DNA of 64,000 nucleotides from Shouchella lonarensis (GCF_900096965.1 NZ_FMYM01000005.1:124001-188000); one strand, 5' to 3'. Shown: positions 1-9,065, counted from the first letter of the stretch. Notes: generated by a model not told the origin, from the letters alone. Made by a program: numbers and translations.

Positions 1-68
1 AGGGCATTGTGTTTAAACCATTCTCGTATTCAGCGGATTCACATGAGTGGTATCTAACAAAGCAGTAG
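1..68 (+). CDS. C-terminal end of a peptide ABC transporter substrate-binding protein (partial)
   Basis: The reading frame entering the window ends in ...SADSHEWYLTKQ and a TAG stop. Its start lies outside the window. It is directly followed by two OppB/OppC-type permeases, so it is most likely the extracytoplasmic binding lipoprotein (AppA/OppA-like) of the same importer; the app operon of B. subtilis has the order D-F-A-B-C. Only about 21 residues are visible, so the call rests almost entirely on context. Confidence 0.5.
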   Translation, partial: GIVFKPFSYSADSHEWYLTKQ

Positions 69-74
69 GTGTGG

Positions 75-107
75 AGAAAGGGCGCAAGCGTCTTAAGCGC
101 CCTTTCT
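75..107 (+). terminator. Hairpin between binding-protein gene and permease genes
   Basis: An 11-bp perfect stem (AGAAAGGGCGC pairing with GCGCCCTTTCT) with an 11-nt loop follows the binding-protein stop codon. There is no strong U-tract, so it may be a partial terminator or an mRNA-stabilising hairpin. Such a hairpin would keep the binding protein in excess over the permeases, as is common in ABC importer operons (inference). Confidence 0.55.
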
Positions 108-151
108 TACCAATTTGAACGAAGGATATGATTAAAAAGAGGTGTTGATTT

Positions 152-1117
152 GTGTTTAAGTACATCATACGACGCTTGTTACAATTCATACCATTAGTGC
201 TTATTGTAACAATGATTGTATTTCTATTTGCTTATTTAGCACCAGGTGATGCACTCAGTGGAGAAATGCTAGATCCCAATATAGATCCAGAGGTCTATGA
301 AGAGCAGCGAGCGGCACTAGGACTAAATGACCCTGTGTATGTGCAGTATTGGAATTGGTTAAAACGAGCGGCGGTGGGCGATTTTGGGATGTCTCTTAAT
401 TTTAAGGGACGCTCTGTAAGTGACTTAATTATGCAACGGTTTGACAATACACTTTATCTTGCGATGTTTTCTTTGGTCGTGACATTAGTTGTATCTATTC
501 CAATTGGGATGTACTCTGCTAGACATAAAAACTCGTTACTAGATTATAGTGGAACAACATTCGCTTTTCTTGGTTTAGCAACACCGAACTTCTTTGCTGC
601 ATTGTTGGGGATCTATGTATTTTCATTTGGATTGGGGTGGCTGCCGACACAAGGTTCTGTTAGTTCTACAGGATTATCGGGTCTGGATGAATTCCTAAGT
701 CGAATTCATCATTTGGTTTTACCGGGGATAACATTAGGTCTTGCAGGAACAGCTTCGTATATGCGTTATATGCGTTCGGAGATGCTAGATGTGCTTGGTA
801 GTGATTATATTCGTACTGCTAGAGCCAAAGGTCTTGGAGAAAAAACAGTGTTGTACAAGCATACGCTACGAAACGCAATTATTCCGATTGTGACATTGCT
901 TGGAATTGAATTTGGTACCTTGTTAGGTGGAGCTGTCATTACAGAGGCAGTTTTTAATTATCCTGGTTTAGGAACCTTATTTCTTTCTTCTGTTCAGAAT
1001 CGTGATTATCCGGTCTTGATGGCAATTAATTTAATTGCAGCAGTCTCGATTCTAATTGGGAATTTATTGGCAGACATATCTTATGCGGCGATTGATCCGC
1101 GCATACGCTTGAATTGA
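152..1117 (+). CDS. appB: Peptide ABC transporter permease, OppB/AppB type
   Basis: Integral membrane subunit of a di/oligopeptide importer. The 321-residue protein begins with the typical OppB N-terminus (YIIRRLLQFIPLVLIVT as the first membrane helix) and carries the EAA loop DYIRTARAKG...YKHTLRN near residues 217-240, which docks onto the ATPase subunit. It ends with the usual ADISYAAIDPRIRLN. The start is GTG with a good AGAGGTG ribosome site. It follows the binding-protein gene and precedes appC by 13 nt, so the three form one operon; the ATPase genes must lie upstream, outside the window. The peptide specificity cannot be read from sequence; an Opp or nickel-type substrate is a lesser possibility. 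Confidence 0.85.
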   Translation: MFKYIIRRLLQFIPLVLIVTMIVFLFAYLAPGDALSGEMLDPNIDPEVYEEQRAALGLNDPVYVQYWNWLKRAAVGDFGMSLNFKGRSVSDLIMQRFDNTLYLAMFSLVVTLVVSIPIGMYSARHKNSLLDYSGTTFAFLGLATPNFFAALLGIYVFSFGLGWLPTQGSVSSTGLSGLDEFLSRIHHLVLPGITLGLAGTASYMRYMRSEMLDVLGSDYIRTARAKGLGEKTVLYKHTLRNAIIPIVTLLGIEFGTLLGGAVITEAVFNYPGLGTLFLSSVQNRDYPVLMAINLIAAVSILIGNLLADISYAAIDPRIRLN

Positions 1118-1130
1118 GGTGAATATATAG

Positions 1131-2036
1131 ATGCAACCACAACGTACGGAACAACCTGCTGTACCATTATCTTTTGAAGCCGAAGAAAAAAGTTTAAGTC
1201 CAACCCATCTTGCATGGCAACGGTTCCGAAAAAATAAGTTAGCACTTATTGGTGTTTGTTTCCTCGTCTTTATAACAATTGTGGCAGTATTTGCAGATGT
1301 AATTGCTACTCATGACCCAACCGCTTCTCAGTTGGCTAAAATAGAGGCAAAGCCTGATAGTGAAAATTTGCTTGGAACAGATAGTTCCGGGCGTGACAAT
1401 TTTTCAAGGCTCGTGCATGGATCGCGTGTATCTTTGACGATTGGTTTTTTTGCAATGCTATGTACGGTGATTATTGGTGGGGCACTTGGTTCACTTGCTG
1501 GATTTTATGGAGGGAAAATTGACGGACTTATTATGAGGTTTGTTGATGTGGTACTTATTTTTCCGTTTTTATTACTGTTTCTGACAATTGTTGCGATCTT
1601 ACAAGATATTACAATCCCCATTTTCATTATGGTTATTGCATTAACTTCATGGCCAGTTATGTGTCGTGTGTTGCGTGGGAAATTTATGGGTATTCGTGAA
1701 CAAGAATACATTTTAAGTGCACGTAGCATAGGGTGTTCCGATTGGCGTATTATTCGTAAACACTTTTTACCGAATGCGGTTGGCCCTATTATTGTCGCAG
1801 CGACATTATTAATGGCTAGCTTAATTGTGGCAGAATCTGCCTTAAGTTTTATCGGCTTTGGTATTCCTCAACCTACACCAACTTGGGGGAATATGTTGAC
1901 AGAGGCGCAGAGCATCCGTATTTTAAGAAACAACCCAGAAGCGTGGATGCCGCCAGGATTGTGTATTTTACTAACGGTCTTGTCGATCAACTTTATTGGT
2001 GATGGCTTACGTGATGCTTTTGACTCGAAGTCATAA
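1131..2036 (+). CDS. appC: Peptide ABC transporter permease, OppC/AppC type
   Basis: Second membrane subunit of the same importer, 301 residues. It has the OppC layout: a cytoplasmic N-terminal stretch with WQRFRKNKLALIG before the first helix (about residues 37-56), a periplasmic-side segment with LLGTDSSGRDNFSRLVHGSR, then five helices and the EAA loop EYILSARSIGCSDWRIIRKHFLPN around residue 190-215. It is the last gene of the operon and is followed 18 nt later by a strong terminator. Pairing with the OppB-type subunit upstream makes the family call firm; the transported peptide is unknown. Confidence 0.85.
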   Translation: MQPQRTEQPAVPLSFEAEEKSLSPTHLAWQRFRKNKLALIGVCFLVFITIVAVFADVIATHDPTASQLAKIEAKPDSENLLGTDSSGRDNFSRLVHGSRVSLTIGFFAMLCTVIIGGALGSLAGFYGGKIDGLIMRFVDVVLIFPFLLLFLTIVAILQDITIPIFIMVIALTSWPVMCRVLRGKFMGIREQEYILSARSIGCSDWRIIRKHFLPNAVGPIIVAATLLMASLIVAESALSFIGFGIPQPTPTWGNMLTEAQSIRILRNNPEAWMPPGLCILLTVLSINFIGDGLRDAFDSKS

Positions 2037-2054
2037 TATATGTGACGATTGTCT

Positions 2055-2086
2055 AAAAAAGTCCTACCTTGTAAGGACTTTTTTGC
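2055..2086 (+). terminator. Rho-independent terminator of the app operon
   Basis: An 11-bp A/T-ended stem (AAAAAAGTCCT pairing with AGGACTTTTTT) with an 8-nt loop sits 18 nt after the appC stop; the descending arm is itself a U-tract. Confidence 0.9.
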
Positions 2087-2123
2087 TGTTTTCCAATGTC
2101 TTATTCCCCTCCCTCTCTCAAGC

Positions 2124-2132
2124 TGGTATAAT
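2124..2132 (+). promoter_or_regulatory. Extended -10 promoter element before yqgQ-glcK
   Basis: TGGTATAAT is a perfect extended -10 (TGnTATAAT) about 67 nt before the yqgQ start. No good -35 lies 17 bp upstream, as is usual for extended -10 promoters. Confidence 0.55.
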
Positions 2133-2199
2133 AGAGATGGATCAGGGTCTGGACTAGCTTCTGACAACTTTTTTTCATCCCCAGCATGAGGTGGCTCAT

Positions 2200-2391
2200 A
2201 TGAAGACATTTTTTGATGTCCAGCAATTATTAAAACAGTATGGTATTGTCATTTACACAAGAGATAAGCAAACAGATATTGCGCTCATACAAATGGAATT
2301 AAGAACTTTATATGAATATGGATTAGTGAACGCTACAGACTATAAGCAAGCGCTTTTCCTTGTAAAGAGGGAGGAAGCAACACATGAGTGA
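2200..2391 (+). CDS. yqgQ: YqgQ family protein (DUF910)
   Basis: A 63-residue cytoplasmic protein of the YqgQ family, a small helical protein of unknown function found next to glucokinase in Bacillus. The start MKTFFDVQQLLKQYG matches the family N-terminus; I chose ATG 2200 because GAGGTGG lies 5 nt upstream, rather than the in-frame GTG 9 nt earlier. It overlaps glcK by 8 nt, the same arrangement as in B. subtilis yqgQ-glcK, so the two are translationally coupled. Nothing in the sequence shows a catalytic motif. Confidence 0.85.
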   Translation: MKTFFDVQQLLKQYGIVIYTRDKQTDIALIQMELRTLYEYGLVNATDYKQALFLVKREEATHE

Positions 2392-3337
2392 GCAAGGTTT
2401 TGTCGGAATTGACATCGGTGGGACGACAGTGAAGCTAGCTTTAATGACGACGACAGGTGAAATGAAAAAAAAGTGGGAAATCCCGACAAATCTCATAGAT
2501 CATGGTCGTTACATTGTTTCTGAGATCGTGGAAAGTGTACAAGCCGAGCTAAAGAGTTTGGTGTTACGAGGTGCCGGGGTTGGTGCACCAGCGTTTATTG
2601 AACTGGAGACCGGTGTGGTGACACAGGCGGTGAATCTTGGTTGGCGTGATTATCCGTTAAAGGAAGTGTTCACAGAAGCATTAAATGTACCTGTATTTGT
2701 GGACAATGATGCAAATTTGGCAGCACTTGGAGAGATGTGGCGTGGTGCAGGGGATGGTTCAAATGAGGTATTATTTGTTACACTAGGGACAGGTGTTGGT
2801 GGCGGGATTATTACTCGTGGACAAATTTTACATGGTGTGCATGGCTTAGGTGGAGAAATTGGTCACATTACGGTCATTCCAGATAACGGTGCGCCGTGTA
2901 ATTGTGGTAAGCGTGGCTGCTTAGAGACGGTATCGTCAGCGAAAGGGATGGTACGGTTAGCGACAGAGCAGCTCGAAGCAGGTGTGGACAGTATGTTAGA
3001 AAAAGAAGCGATGACGACAAGACATATTTTTGAGGCGGCTGAAGCGGGAGACGCATTGTCGCTAAATGTAGTGAAGCAGAGTACGTATTACCTTGGACTT
3101 GCGCTGGCGAATTTGGCGAACAGCTTAAACCCAGAAAAAATCGTTATTGGTGGCGGTGTTTCAAAAGCAAGAGAGCAGTTGCTCGTACCGTTGCGAAAAG
3201 TTTTTTCTCAATATGCCATCCCACAAGTTGCCACACATACAGAAATAAAATTAGCCACACTTGGAAATGATGCAGGGATTTATGGCGCTGTTTGGTTGGC
3301 GCAGGCCAGTCAGACAAAGCTGGAAGTGGAACGATAA
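2384..3337 (+). CDS. glcK: Glucokinase, ROK family
   Basis: Phosphorylates free glucose to glucose 6-phosphate with ATP, feeding glucose from disaccharides and other non-PTS sources into glycolysis. The 317-residue protein has the phosphate-binding GIDIGGTTVKLAL at residues 8-20, the likely catalytic aspartate in VDNDAN (D109), GEIGH with a zinc-ligand histidine near residue 161, and the ROK zinc motif CNCGKRGC (172-179). There is no N-terminal DNA-binding domain, so it is an enzyme rather than a ROK repressor. A GGGAGGA site precedes the ATG, inside the end of yqgQ. aspA follows 18 nt later, probably in the same transcript. Confidence 0.9.
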   Translation: MSEQGFVGIDIGGTTVKLALMTTTGEMKKKWEIPTNLIDHGRYIVSEIVESVQAELKSLVLRGAGVGAPAFIELETGVVTQAVNLGWRDYPLKEVFTEALNVPVFVDNDANLAALGEMWRGAGDGSNEVLFVTLGTGVGGGIITRGQILHGVHGLGGEIGHITVIPDNGAPCNCGKRGCLETVSSAKGMVRLATEQLEAGVDSMLEKEAMTTRHIFEAAEAGDALSLNVVKQSTYYLGLALANLANSLNPEKIVIGGGVSKAREQLLVPLRKVFSQYAIPQVATHTEIKLATLGNDAGIYGAVWLAQASQTKLEVER

Positions 3338-3355
3338 AAGGAGCTTAAAACGTAC

Positions 3356-4771
3356 ATGAGTGAATATCGGATTGAACGAGATTTACTAGGTGAAAAACAA
3401 GTGCCAAAAGAGGCGTATTATGGCATCCAGTCACTACGGGCGCAAGATAATTTTCCGATTACGGGTTATCCGCCTCACCCAGCGTTGATTCATGCGTTTG
3501 GTTATGTGAAGAAAGCGGCGGCCTTAGCAAATCGTGATGTCGGGGTATTGCGTCCGAATATTGCAGATGCAATTGCTCGGGCAAGCGAGGAAGTGATTGC
3601 TGGGAAGTTAGATAATCATTTTATCGTCGATGCGATTCAAGGTGGAGCGGGTACATCTTTTAACATGAATGCTAACGAAGTCATTGCGAATCGTGCGATT
3701 GAATTACTTGGTGGCGTAAAAGGCGACTATATGCAAGTGAGTCCGAATACGCATGTCAATATGGCGCAATCTACAAATGATGCTTTTCCGACAGCGATTC
3801 ATATTGCGGCGTTAACCTTAACTGGGATGCTTACAAAAGAGTTAAAGGCACTTATTGAAGCCATTAAGAAAAAAGAAATCGAATTTGATGGCGTGCTGAA
3901 GATGGGACGAACCCATTTACAAGATGCGGTACCAATTCGGCTTGGTCAAGAATTTGGTGCGTATCGCCGTGTGCTGTCGCGTGATTTAAACCGAATTGAG
4001 CGGGCGTGTGCACATTTGTATGAGATCAATATGGGTGCAACGGCAGTAGGTACAGGCTTAAATGCAGCACCTGCGTATATTGAAAAGGTTGCCACGTATT
4101 TAGCAGAACTGACTAGTTTCCCATTAAAAACAGCAGAAGACCTTGTCGATGGGACACAAAATACAGATGCATATACAGAGCTTTCAAGCGCGCTAAAGAT
4201 TTTAGCAATTAATTTGTCAAAGATCGCCAATGATTTACGTTTAATGAGCTCAGGTCCTTTAACCGGATTGAATGAAATTAATTTACCTCCGCGCCAGCCG
4301 GGCTCATCTATTATGCCGGGGAAAGTGAACCCTGTCATGTGTGAAGTGGTCAATCAGCTGGCGTTCCAAGTCATTGGCAATGACCATACGATTAGTTTAG
4401 CGTCAGAAGCAGGGCAACTGGAGTTAAATGTGATGGAGCCAGTGCTCGTATTTAACTTATTGCAATCACTATCGGTGCTACAAAACGGGATGCGTGTGTT
4501 TAAAGAATATGCGATTTTTGGGATGACTGCAAATGTCGAACGATGCCGTGAACTTGTGGAGCGCAGCATTGGTATCGTGACCGCGATTAATCCGCATGTT
4601 GGTTATGAAGTGGCAACGCGGATTGCGATTGAAGCAATGGAAACCGGGCGTTCTGTGCGCGATGTTTGTATTGAGCGTGGGGTGCTGACAGAAGAAGAGT
4701 TAAACGTCATTCTCGACCCACAAGAAATGACGGAGCCTGGCATTGCTGGGGCAGATTTTTTATCTTCATAA
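3356..4771 (+). CDS. aspA: Aspartate ammonia-lyase
   Basis: Converts L-aspartate to fumarate and ammonia. The 471-residue protein belongs to the class II fumarase/aspartase superfamily and carries its signature GSSIMPGKVNP around residues 318-328, where the catalytic serine loop lies, as well as STNDAFPTA near residue 141. The N-terminus YRIERDLLGEKQVP is aspartase-like rather than fumarase-like; a separate fumC is present in this window at 12.7-14.1 kb, which supports the distinction. The start ATG has AAAAGGAG 12 nt upstream, a rather long spacing. It is not next to an asparaginase here; one lies at 42 kb. Confidence 0.88.
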   Translation: MSEYRIERDLLGEKQVPKEAYYGIQSLRAQDNFPITGYPPHPALIHAFGYVKKAAALANRDVGVLRPNIADAIARASEEVIAGKLDNHFIVDAIQGGAGTSFNMNANEVIANRAIELLGGVKGDYMQVSPNTHVNMAQSTNDAFPTAIHIAALTLTGMLTKELKALIEAIKKKEIEFDGVLKMGRTHLQDAVPIRLGQEFGAYRRVLSRDLNRIERACAHLYEINMGATAVGTGLNAAPAYIEKVATYLAELTSFPLKTAEDLVDGTQNTDAYTELSSALKILAINLSKIANDLRLMSSGPLTGLNEINLPPRQPGSSIMPGKVNPVMCEVVNQLAFQVIGNDHTISLASEAGQLELNVMEPVLVFNLLQSLSVLQNGMRVFKEYAIFGMTANVERCRELVERSIGIVTAINPHVGYEVATRIAIEAMETGRSVRDVCIERGVLTEEELNVILDPQEMTEPGIAGADFLSS

Positions 4772-4775
4772 AGAA

Positions 4776-4870
4776 AGACTAGGGGAGCCAAGAGAAGCTT
4801 GGCTGAGAATAAGAACGTGTTTCTTTTACCCTTATACCTGATCTGGTTCATGCCAGCGTAGGGAAGTCAC
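4776..4870 (+). promoter_or_regulatory. TPP (THI-box) riboswitch
   Basis: The stretch contains the conserved THI elements in order: GGGGAGCC, GGCTGAGA, ACCCTTATACCTGATCTGG and CCAGCGTAGGGAA. This is the aptamer that binds thiamine pyrophosphate. It precedes a terminator and the thi operon, so the expected action is transcription attenuation: with TPP bound the downstream terminator forms and the operon is off. Confidence 0.97.
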
Positions 4871-4884
4871 GTAATACGTTTTTT

Positions 4885-4915
4885 GACGTGGCTATTTGTG
4901 TAGCCACGTCTTTTC
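4885..4915 (+). terminator. Riboswitch-controlled attenuator of the thi operon
   Basis: GACGTGGCTA pairs with TAGCCACGTC around a 6-nt loop and is followed by TTTTC. It lies between the TPP aptamer and thiE, and the segment just before it (GTCACGT) could pair with the ascending arm as an antiterminator. Confidence 0.9.
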
Positions 4916-4938
4916 TACTTTGAGAGGAGCGTGTAAAT

Positions 4939-5571
4939 ATGAGAGATTTTTCATTGTATGCGATTACTGGGGAAGCATTTCATCCAGGCCGTGACATTGC
5001 CGAGGTCATGGAAGAAGCGATTTGTGGTGGGGTTGACATGGTTCAATTGCGTGACAAAACGAGTAGTAAGCAGCAAGTGTTGGAAAAGGCATATGCTTTG
5101 AAAAAAGTGACAGACGCATATGGTGTGCCGCTCATTATTAATGACCATATTGATGTAGCACTCGCTGTTGATGCGGATGGGGTGCATGTGGGGCAAAATG
5201 ATTTGCCGCTAGCGGACGTGCGCCGGATTGTTGGTTCAGAAAAGATTATTGGTGTGTCTACACATGCGCTGTCTGAAGCAATTGCGGCAGAAAAAGGAGG
5301 CGCAAATTACATTGGTGTCGGACCAATTTTTCCGACGAATAGCAAAGTAGATGTCGTTGCACCGGTGACGACGGCGTACATTCGTGAAGTGGTGCAACAT
5401 GTGAACATTCCATTTGTTGCGATTGGCGGAATCAACGTTGAAAATGTCGCAGAAGTCATTTCTGCTGGTGCGAAGAGGATTAGTGTCATTAGTGCGATTG
5501 CGGGAGCCAAAGATGTGAAAGCAGCAACTAGCGCATTAAAAGCGGCATTAAAAGGAGCGCGTACACCATGA
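4939..5571 (+). CDS. thiE: Thiamine-phosphate synthase
   Basis: Joins HMP pyrophosphate and thiazole phosphate to give thiamine phosphate. The 210-residue TIM-barrel protein shows the ThiE substrate motifs VQLRDK (about 35-40), INDHIDVAL with DGVHVGQ (about 66-82), GVSTHALSE and YIGVGPIFPTNSK (about 120-132). These residues favour ThiE over the related thiazole tautomerase TenI, which lacks most of them, but the position directly before thiS-thiG is the place TenI occupies in B. subtilis, so a tautomerase role is not excluded. ATG follows a GAGAGGAG site. It is the first gene after the TPP attenuator and overlaps thiS by 4 nt. Confidence 0.85.
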   Translation: MRDFSLYAITGEAFHPGRDIAEVMEEAICGGVDMVQLRDKTSSKQQVLEKAYALKKVTDAYGVPLIINDHIDVALAVDADGVHVGQNDLPLADVRRIVGSEKIIGVSTHALSEAIAAEKGGANYIGVGPIFPTNSKVDVVAPVTTAYIREVVQHVNIPFVAIGGINVENVAEVISAGAKRISVISAIAGAKDVKAATSALKAALKGARTP

Positions 5572-5768
5572 AGCAGATCACTGTAAACGGAAAAGGGTAT
5601 ACACTAGACGTGCCGAGTGTTGCCGCACTTGTGGCTTATTTTTCACTTGTTGCTGAGCATGTCGTTGCGGAAGTAGATGGTGCAATTGTTGCGCGGGAGT
5701 CATGGGATGATACAACAATTGAAGACGGCATGCGTATTGAACTTGTTCATTTTGTTGGAGGGGGATAA
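5568..5768 (+). CDS. thiS: Sulfur carrier protein ThiS
   Basis: A 66-residue ubiquitin-fold protein whose C-terminal Gly-Gly (…VHFVGGG) is adenylated and thiocarboxylated to deliver sulfur to the thiazole synthase. The start overlaps the thiE stop by 4 nt and thiG starts 2 nt after its stop, so expression is tightly coupled. The activating enzyme ThiF/MoeB is not in this window and must be encoded elsewhere. Confidence 0.92.
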   Translation: MKQITVNGKGYTLDVPSVAALVAYFSLVAEHVVAEVDGAIVARESWDDTTIEDGMRIELVHFVGGG

Positions 5769-5770
5769 AT

Positions 5771-6550
5771 ATGAAACAGAAGCAGTTGGTCATTGGTGGG
5801 GTAGCGTTATCTTCACGGTTTTTTATTGGGACAGGTCGTTATCCGAATCCATTTGTACAGCGTGAGGCAATAAAAGCAGCTGGATCAGATGTGCTGACCT
5901 TTGCAATCCGACGTATTCAATTAGATGAGCCGGATGATGATGCGATTTTACAGCATTTAGAAGGAGGATCATTCCAATATCTGCCCAACACGTCAGGCGC
6001 AACGAACGCTGAGGAGGCGATTCGGATTGCGCGGTTAGCGAGAGCAGCAGGTCTCAGTGATTGGATCAAAGTAGAAATTAGTGCGTCAACCCGAACATTA
6101 CTTCCAGATCCAATCGAGACATTAAAAGCAACGGAAGCGCTTGTGAAAGAAGGTTTTACCGTTCTTCCGTATACCTCGGATGATCCGGTGACATGTAAAA
6201 GACTTGCAGAAATAGGTGCGGCCGCGGTAATGCCGGGTGCTTCTCCAATTGGAACGGGGCTTGGGATTTTAAATCCATACCATTTAGGAATCATCGTCGA
6301 GGAAGCAACCGTTCCAATCATTGTTGATGCGGGGATTGGATCAGCCAGTGATGTTGTGTATGCGATGGAGCTTGGGGTTGATGGTATCCTTGCGAATACA
6401 GCTGTGGCAAAAGCGAAAGACCCAGTGAAAATGGCACGTGCGTTTGCGGCGGCAGTAGAGGTCGGGCGTCTGTCTTATGAAGCAGGGAGAATCGCGAAAA
6501 AGCGTTATGCAACTGCAAGCAGCCCTATCGGAGAGGCGGAACGATTGTGA
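5771..6550 (+). CDS. thiG: Thiazole synthase
   Basis: Condenses deoxyxylulose phosphate, dehydroglycine and ThiS thiocarboxylate into the thiazole ring. The 259-residue protein begins with the typical [21 protein letters not shown], has the DVLTFAIRR strand, the Schiff-base lysine in DWIKVEI (about residue 98), [15 protein letters not shown]-type phosphate loop (read here as [14 protein letters not shown]) and [15 protein letters not shown] near the C-terminus. It is 2 nt downstream of thiS and its stop overlaps the thiO start by 4 nt. Cytoplasmic; substrate dehydroglycine is made by the next gene. Confidence 0.95.
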   Translation: MKQKQLVIGGVALSSRFFIGTGRYPNPFVQREAIKAAGSDVLTFAIRRIQLDEPDDDAILQHLEGGSFQYLPNTSGATNAEEAIRIARLARAAGLSDWIKVEISASTRTLLPDPIETLKATEALVKEGFTVLPYTSDDPVTCKRLAEIGAAAVMPGASPIGTGLGILNPYHLGIIVEEATVPIIVDAGIGSASDVVYAMELGVDGILANTAVAKAKDPVKMARAFAAAVEVGRLSYEAGRIAKKRYATASSPIGEAERL

Positions 6551-7659
6551 ACGTGATCGTCTTAGGGGGAGGTGTCATTGGTTTAGCAAGTGCTTTAGCA
6601 CTTGCAGAGGCGGGGATGAAAGTGACATTGCTTGAAAAAGCGCAATGTGGGGGACAAGCATCCGGCGCGGCAGCAGGCATGTTGGCGCCTTATTCAGAGA
6701 TTGGTGAAGATCCAGATGACTTTTTTCATCTCTGTCAGGCGAGCTTACGTTTATTTCCGCAATGGCAAGCGTATGTGAAGGAATGCACCGGACGTGATTT
6801 TGCTTATACGCGCTCGGGCAGTTTATACTTGGTGTATCATGAAGCTGATTTGTTGGCATTATCAACGCGTCAAGCATGGCAATCAATGTTCGGTGTCAAA
6901 AGCACGGTGCTTACACAAGCAGAAGTGTGCGAGCGCGTGCCATCAATTGCTCCTGATGTAGTTGGCGCGCTGTATTATCCAGAGGAAGCACATATATATG
7001 CGCCAGATTATGTGTTGGCACTGGAGGGAGCTTGTCGAAAAAAAGGGGTTATTATTCGAGAAGAACTCGGTTTCATCGCTTTACACGATGTGCGTGAAAG
7101 TGGTGTGTCTGTTAAAATAGGTGCTCGGGAAGTATTACACGCCGATCGGATCGTTGTCGCAACGGGTGCTTGGACGGAATGTTTCGCTGAAAAGCTCAAT
7201 CTATCGTTGCCGATTTACCCGATCCGAGGACAAATTTGTGCTTATCATGCAAACCCTTTACCAACTGAACATATGTTATACACAAGTCAAGGTTACCTCG
7301 TACCTAAAATGAATGGGACGATGGTGAGTGGCGCATCAGAAGATATTGCTGGATTCAACACGGAGATAACAGAAAAAGGTATTACTCGTTTAAAAAGATG
7401 GAATAAGAAAATTCTCCCGTATTTAGCCGCAGAAGAGCCGTTTCATACGTGGGCAGGATTGCGACCAGCGACACAAGATGGCTATCCGTTTATCGGACCG
7501 CTTGAAAATTATCCATCGATTTATATGGCGTGTGGTCATTATCGCAATGGGATTCTACTTAGTGCAATTACAGCGAAAGTGATAACGGAACAGATGCAGC
7601 AAAAAAAGCCTACTATTAAGTTGGATGCTTTTTGTCTGGAGCGCTTTTCATACGTTTAG
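6547..7659 (+). CDS. thiO: Glycine oxidase
   Basis: FAD-dependent oxidase that turns glycine into dehydroglycine (iminoacetate) for the thiazole ring, the aerobic alternative to ThiH. The 370-residue DAO-fold protein has the dinucleotide motif [19 protein letters not shown] at its N-terminus, [12 protein letters not shown] after it, and the C-terminal [15 protein letters not shown] and [10 protein letters not shown] substrate and FAD contacts. The GTG start overlaps the thiG stop (GTGA). This places it in the same order, thiG-thiO, that supplies the intermediate directly. Confidence 0.9.
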   Translation: MNVIVLGGGVIGLASALALAEAGMKVTLLEKAQCGGQASGAAAGMLAPYSEIGEDPDDFFHLCQASLRLFPQWQAYVKECTGRDFAYTRSGSLYLVYHEADLLALSTRQAWQSMFGVKSTVLTQAEVCERVPSIAPDVVGALYYPEEAHIYAPDYVLALEGACRKKGVIIREELGFIALHDVRESGVSVKIGAREVLHADRIVVATGAWTECFAEKLNLSLPIYPIRGQICAYHANPLPTEHMLYTSQGYLVPKMNGTMVSGASEDIAGFNTEITEKGITRLKRWNKKILPYLAAEEPFHTWAGLRPATQDGYPFIGPLENYPSIYMACGHYRNGILLSAITAKVITEQMQQKKPTIKLDAFCLERFSYV

Positions 7660-7677
7660 AGAGTGAGGATGAGGTGT

Positions 7678-8487
7678 ATGCAGAAGGTTTTAACGATTGC
7701 AGGATCAGATTCAGGTGGGGGAGCCGGCATCCAAGCGGATATAAAAACATGTCAAGCATTAGGGGTGTACAGTGCCTCAGTGATTACAGCTTTGACAGCA
7801 CAAAATACGCGTGAGATTACTGCCGTGGCACCGGTCGAACGTGCGATGATACGGGCGCAATTAGACGCGGTTTTTAATGATATTCATATTGATGTCGTAA
7901 AAACGGGTATGCTTGCTAATAAGGGAACGATCCAGCTTGTAGTGAATCGGTTACGTGCGTATGAAGTAGAGAATCTAGTCGTTGATCCAGTGATTACTTC
8001 TACAAGTGGCACCGTCTTGTTGACGGAAGAAGGGCTAGATTGTTTGCGGACAGAATTACTGCCACTAGCCTCTGTGTTAACACCAAACATAGACGAGGCT
8101 GCGCTTTTACTAGGAGAAAGTCCAACGTTTGATATAAAATGGATGAAACAAGCAGCGAAACGGCTCCAGCGATTTGGTCCTCAAATTGTTGTTGTGAAAG
8201 GGGGTCATTTAGAAGGCTCTGAGGCAGTGGATGTTGTTTATGATGGAACAACATTTACAATGTTACAATCATCACGTATTCACACATCTTCGACACATGG
8301 AACAGGATGTACGTTTGCGGCTGCGGTTGCAGCATCACTTGCAAAAGGTATGGTCTACAAAGAAGCATTGCAAACAGCAAAAACATTCACGCATACAGCG
8401 ATAGCACATGCTTTCCCAATTGGCACTGGCAAGGGGCCACTCAATCATTATGCGCATATGCAAACAGACAACAAGGGAGTTCGTTAA
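7678..8487 (+). CDS. thiD: Hydroxymethylpyrimidine / phosphomethylpyrimidine kinase
   Basis: Phosphorylates HMP and then HMP phosphate, giving HMP pyrophosphate for ThiE. The ribokinase-fold protein opens with VLTIAGSDSGGGAGIQADIKT, has the conserved DPVITSTSGTVLL near residue 105-117, and ends with the nucleotide and catalytic segment STHGTGCTFAAAVAASLAKG with the catalytic Asp/Cys-type loop. ATG 7678 is chosen because family members begin M-x-K-V-L-T-I-A-G; in-frame starts exist at 7663 and 7669. It closes the thiamine gene set and is followed 1 nt later by a membrane protein gene. Confidence 0.9.
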   Translation: MQKVLTIAGSDSGGGAGIQADIKTCQALGVYSASVITALTAQNTREITAVAPVERAMIRAQLDAVFNDIHIDVVKTGMLANKGTIQLVVNRLRAYEVENLVVDPVITSTSGTVLLTEEGLDCLRTELLPLASVLTPNIDEAALLLGESPTFDIKWMKQAAKRLQRFGPQIVVVKGGHLEGSEAVDVVYDGTTFTMLQSSRIHTSSTHGTGCTFAAAVAASLAKGMVYKEALQTAKTFTHTAIAHAFPIGTGKGPLNHYAHMQTDNKGVR

Positions 8488-8488
8488 G

Positions 8489-9058
8489 GTGAGAAAACAT
8501 TTTATTGTATTGATTTTGCCAGTGATCTTAATGCTTATCATTGCCGTTAGTGGCTTGTATTACTTGAAACAAGAAAAGGTTTTTTCTAATGAATTGTTAC
8601 AAAGAGAAATTGAGATTACAGCTGAAGTGAGAGGGGATGAGCTTACTTTGTCATGGCGCTGGCCACAGATGCCGAGCGATGGGATGTATGGGACAGATTA
8701 TATAGGCATTGCTTTTGACAAAGCTGCTGAGGTATTAGTAGGAGAAGTGATACTCCCACTGGAAGACGAACAAGTCTTCACTGGCACACGAATCGAGAAT
8801 GGCGTCGTTTTTAGTTATCCTACAGAGATGATCGAGCATGAAAGTGTTGGGGCCAGAGGACAACTACGGCAAGTGTTACCAGCCAATGTAGACTTAGATG
8901 AAGTGCATGTGACAATGTTACATACGTGGACCAATCATGAAGACTTACGTATAGAGGACGCATTATTTGAAGAGCCTCGTTTTGGTGAGGCGAAGGCGGT
9001 GCAACATTGGGTAAAGACAATGACTTTAAGTGAGTTAATTGCTGAGAAAAAGTCTTGA
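8489..9058 (+). CDS. Hypothetical membrane-anchored extracellular protein
   Basis: I do not recognise this 189-residue protein. It has one N-terminal hydrophobic segment (HFIVLILPVILMLIIAV, about residues 4-20) followed by an acidic, beta-rich domain (several strands such as GDELTLSWRW and RIENGVVFSYP), so it is likely anchored in the membrane with its body outside. I chose GTG 8489, with AAGGGAG 8 nt upstream, instead of earlier in-frame starts that overlap thiD. Its start lies 1 nt after the thiD stop, so it is transcribed with the thi genes, yet nothing in it suggests a thiamine role. A strong hairpin follows. Confidence 0.6.
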   Translation: MRKHFIVLILPVILMLIIAVSGLYYLKQEKVFSNELLQREIEITAEVRGDELTLSWRWPQMPSDGMYGTDYIGIAFDKAAEVLVGEVILPLEDEQVFTGTRIENGVVFSYPTEMIEHESVGARGQLRQVLPANVDLDEVHVTMLHTWTNHEDLRIEDALFEEPRFGEAKAVQHWVKTMTLSELIAEKKS

Positions 9059-9065
9059 TGAAAAG

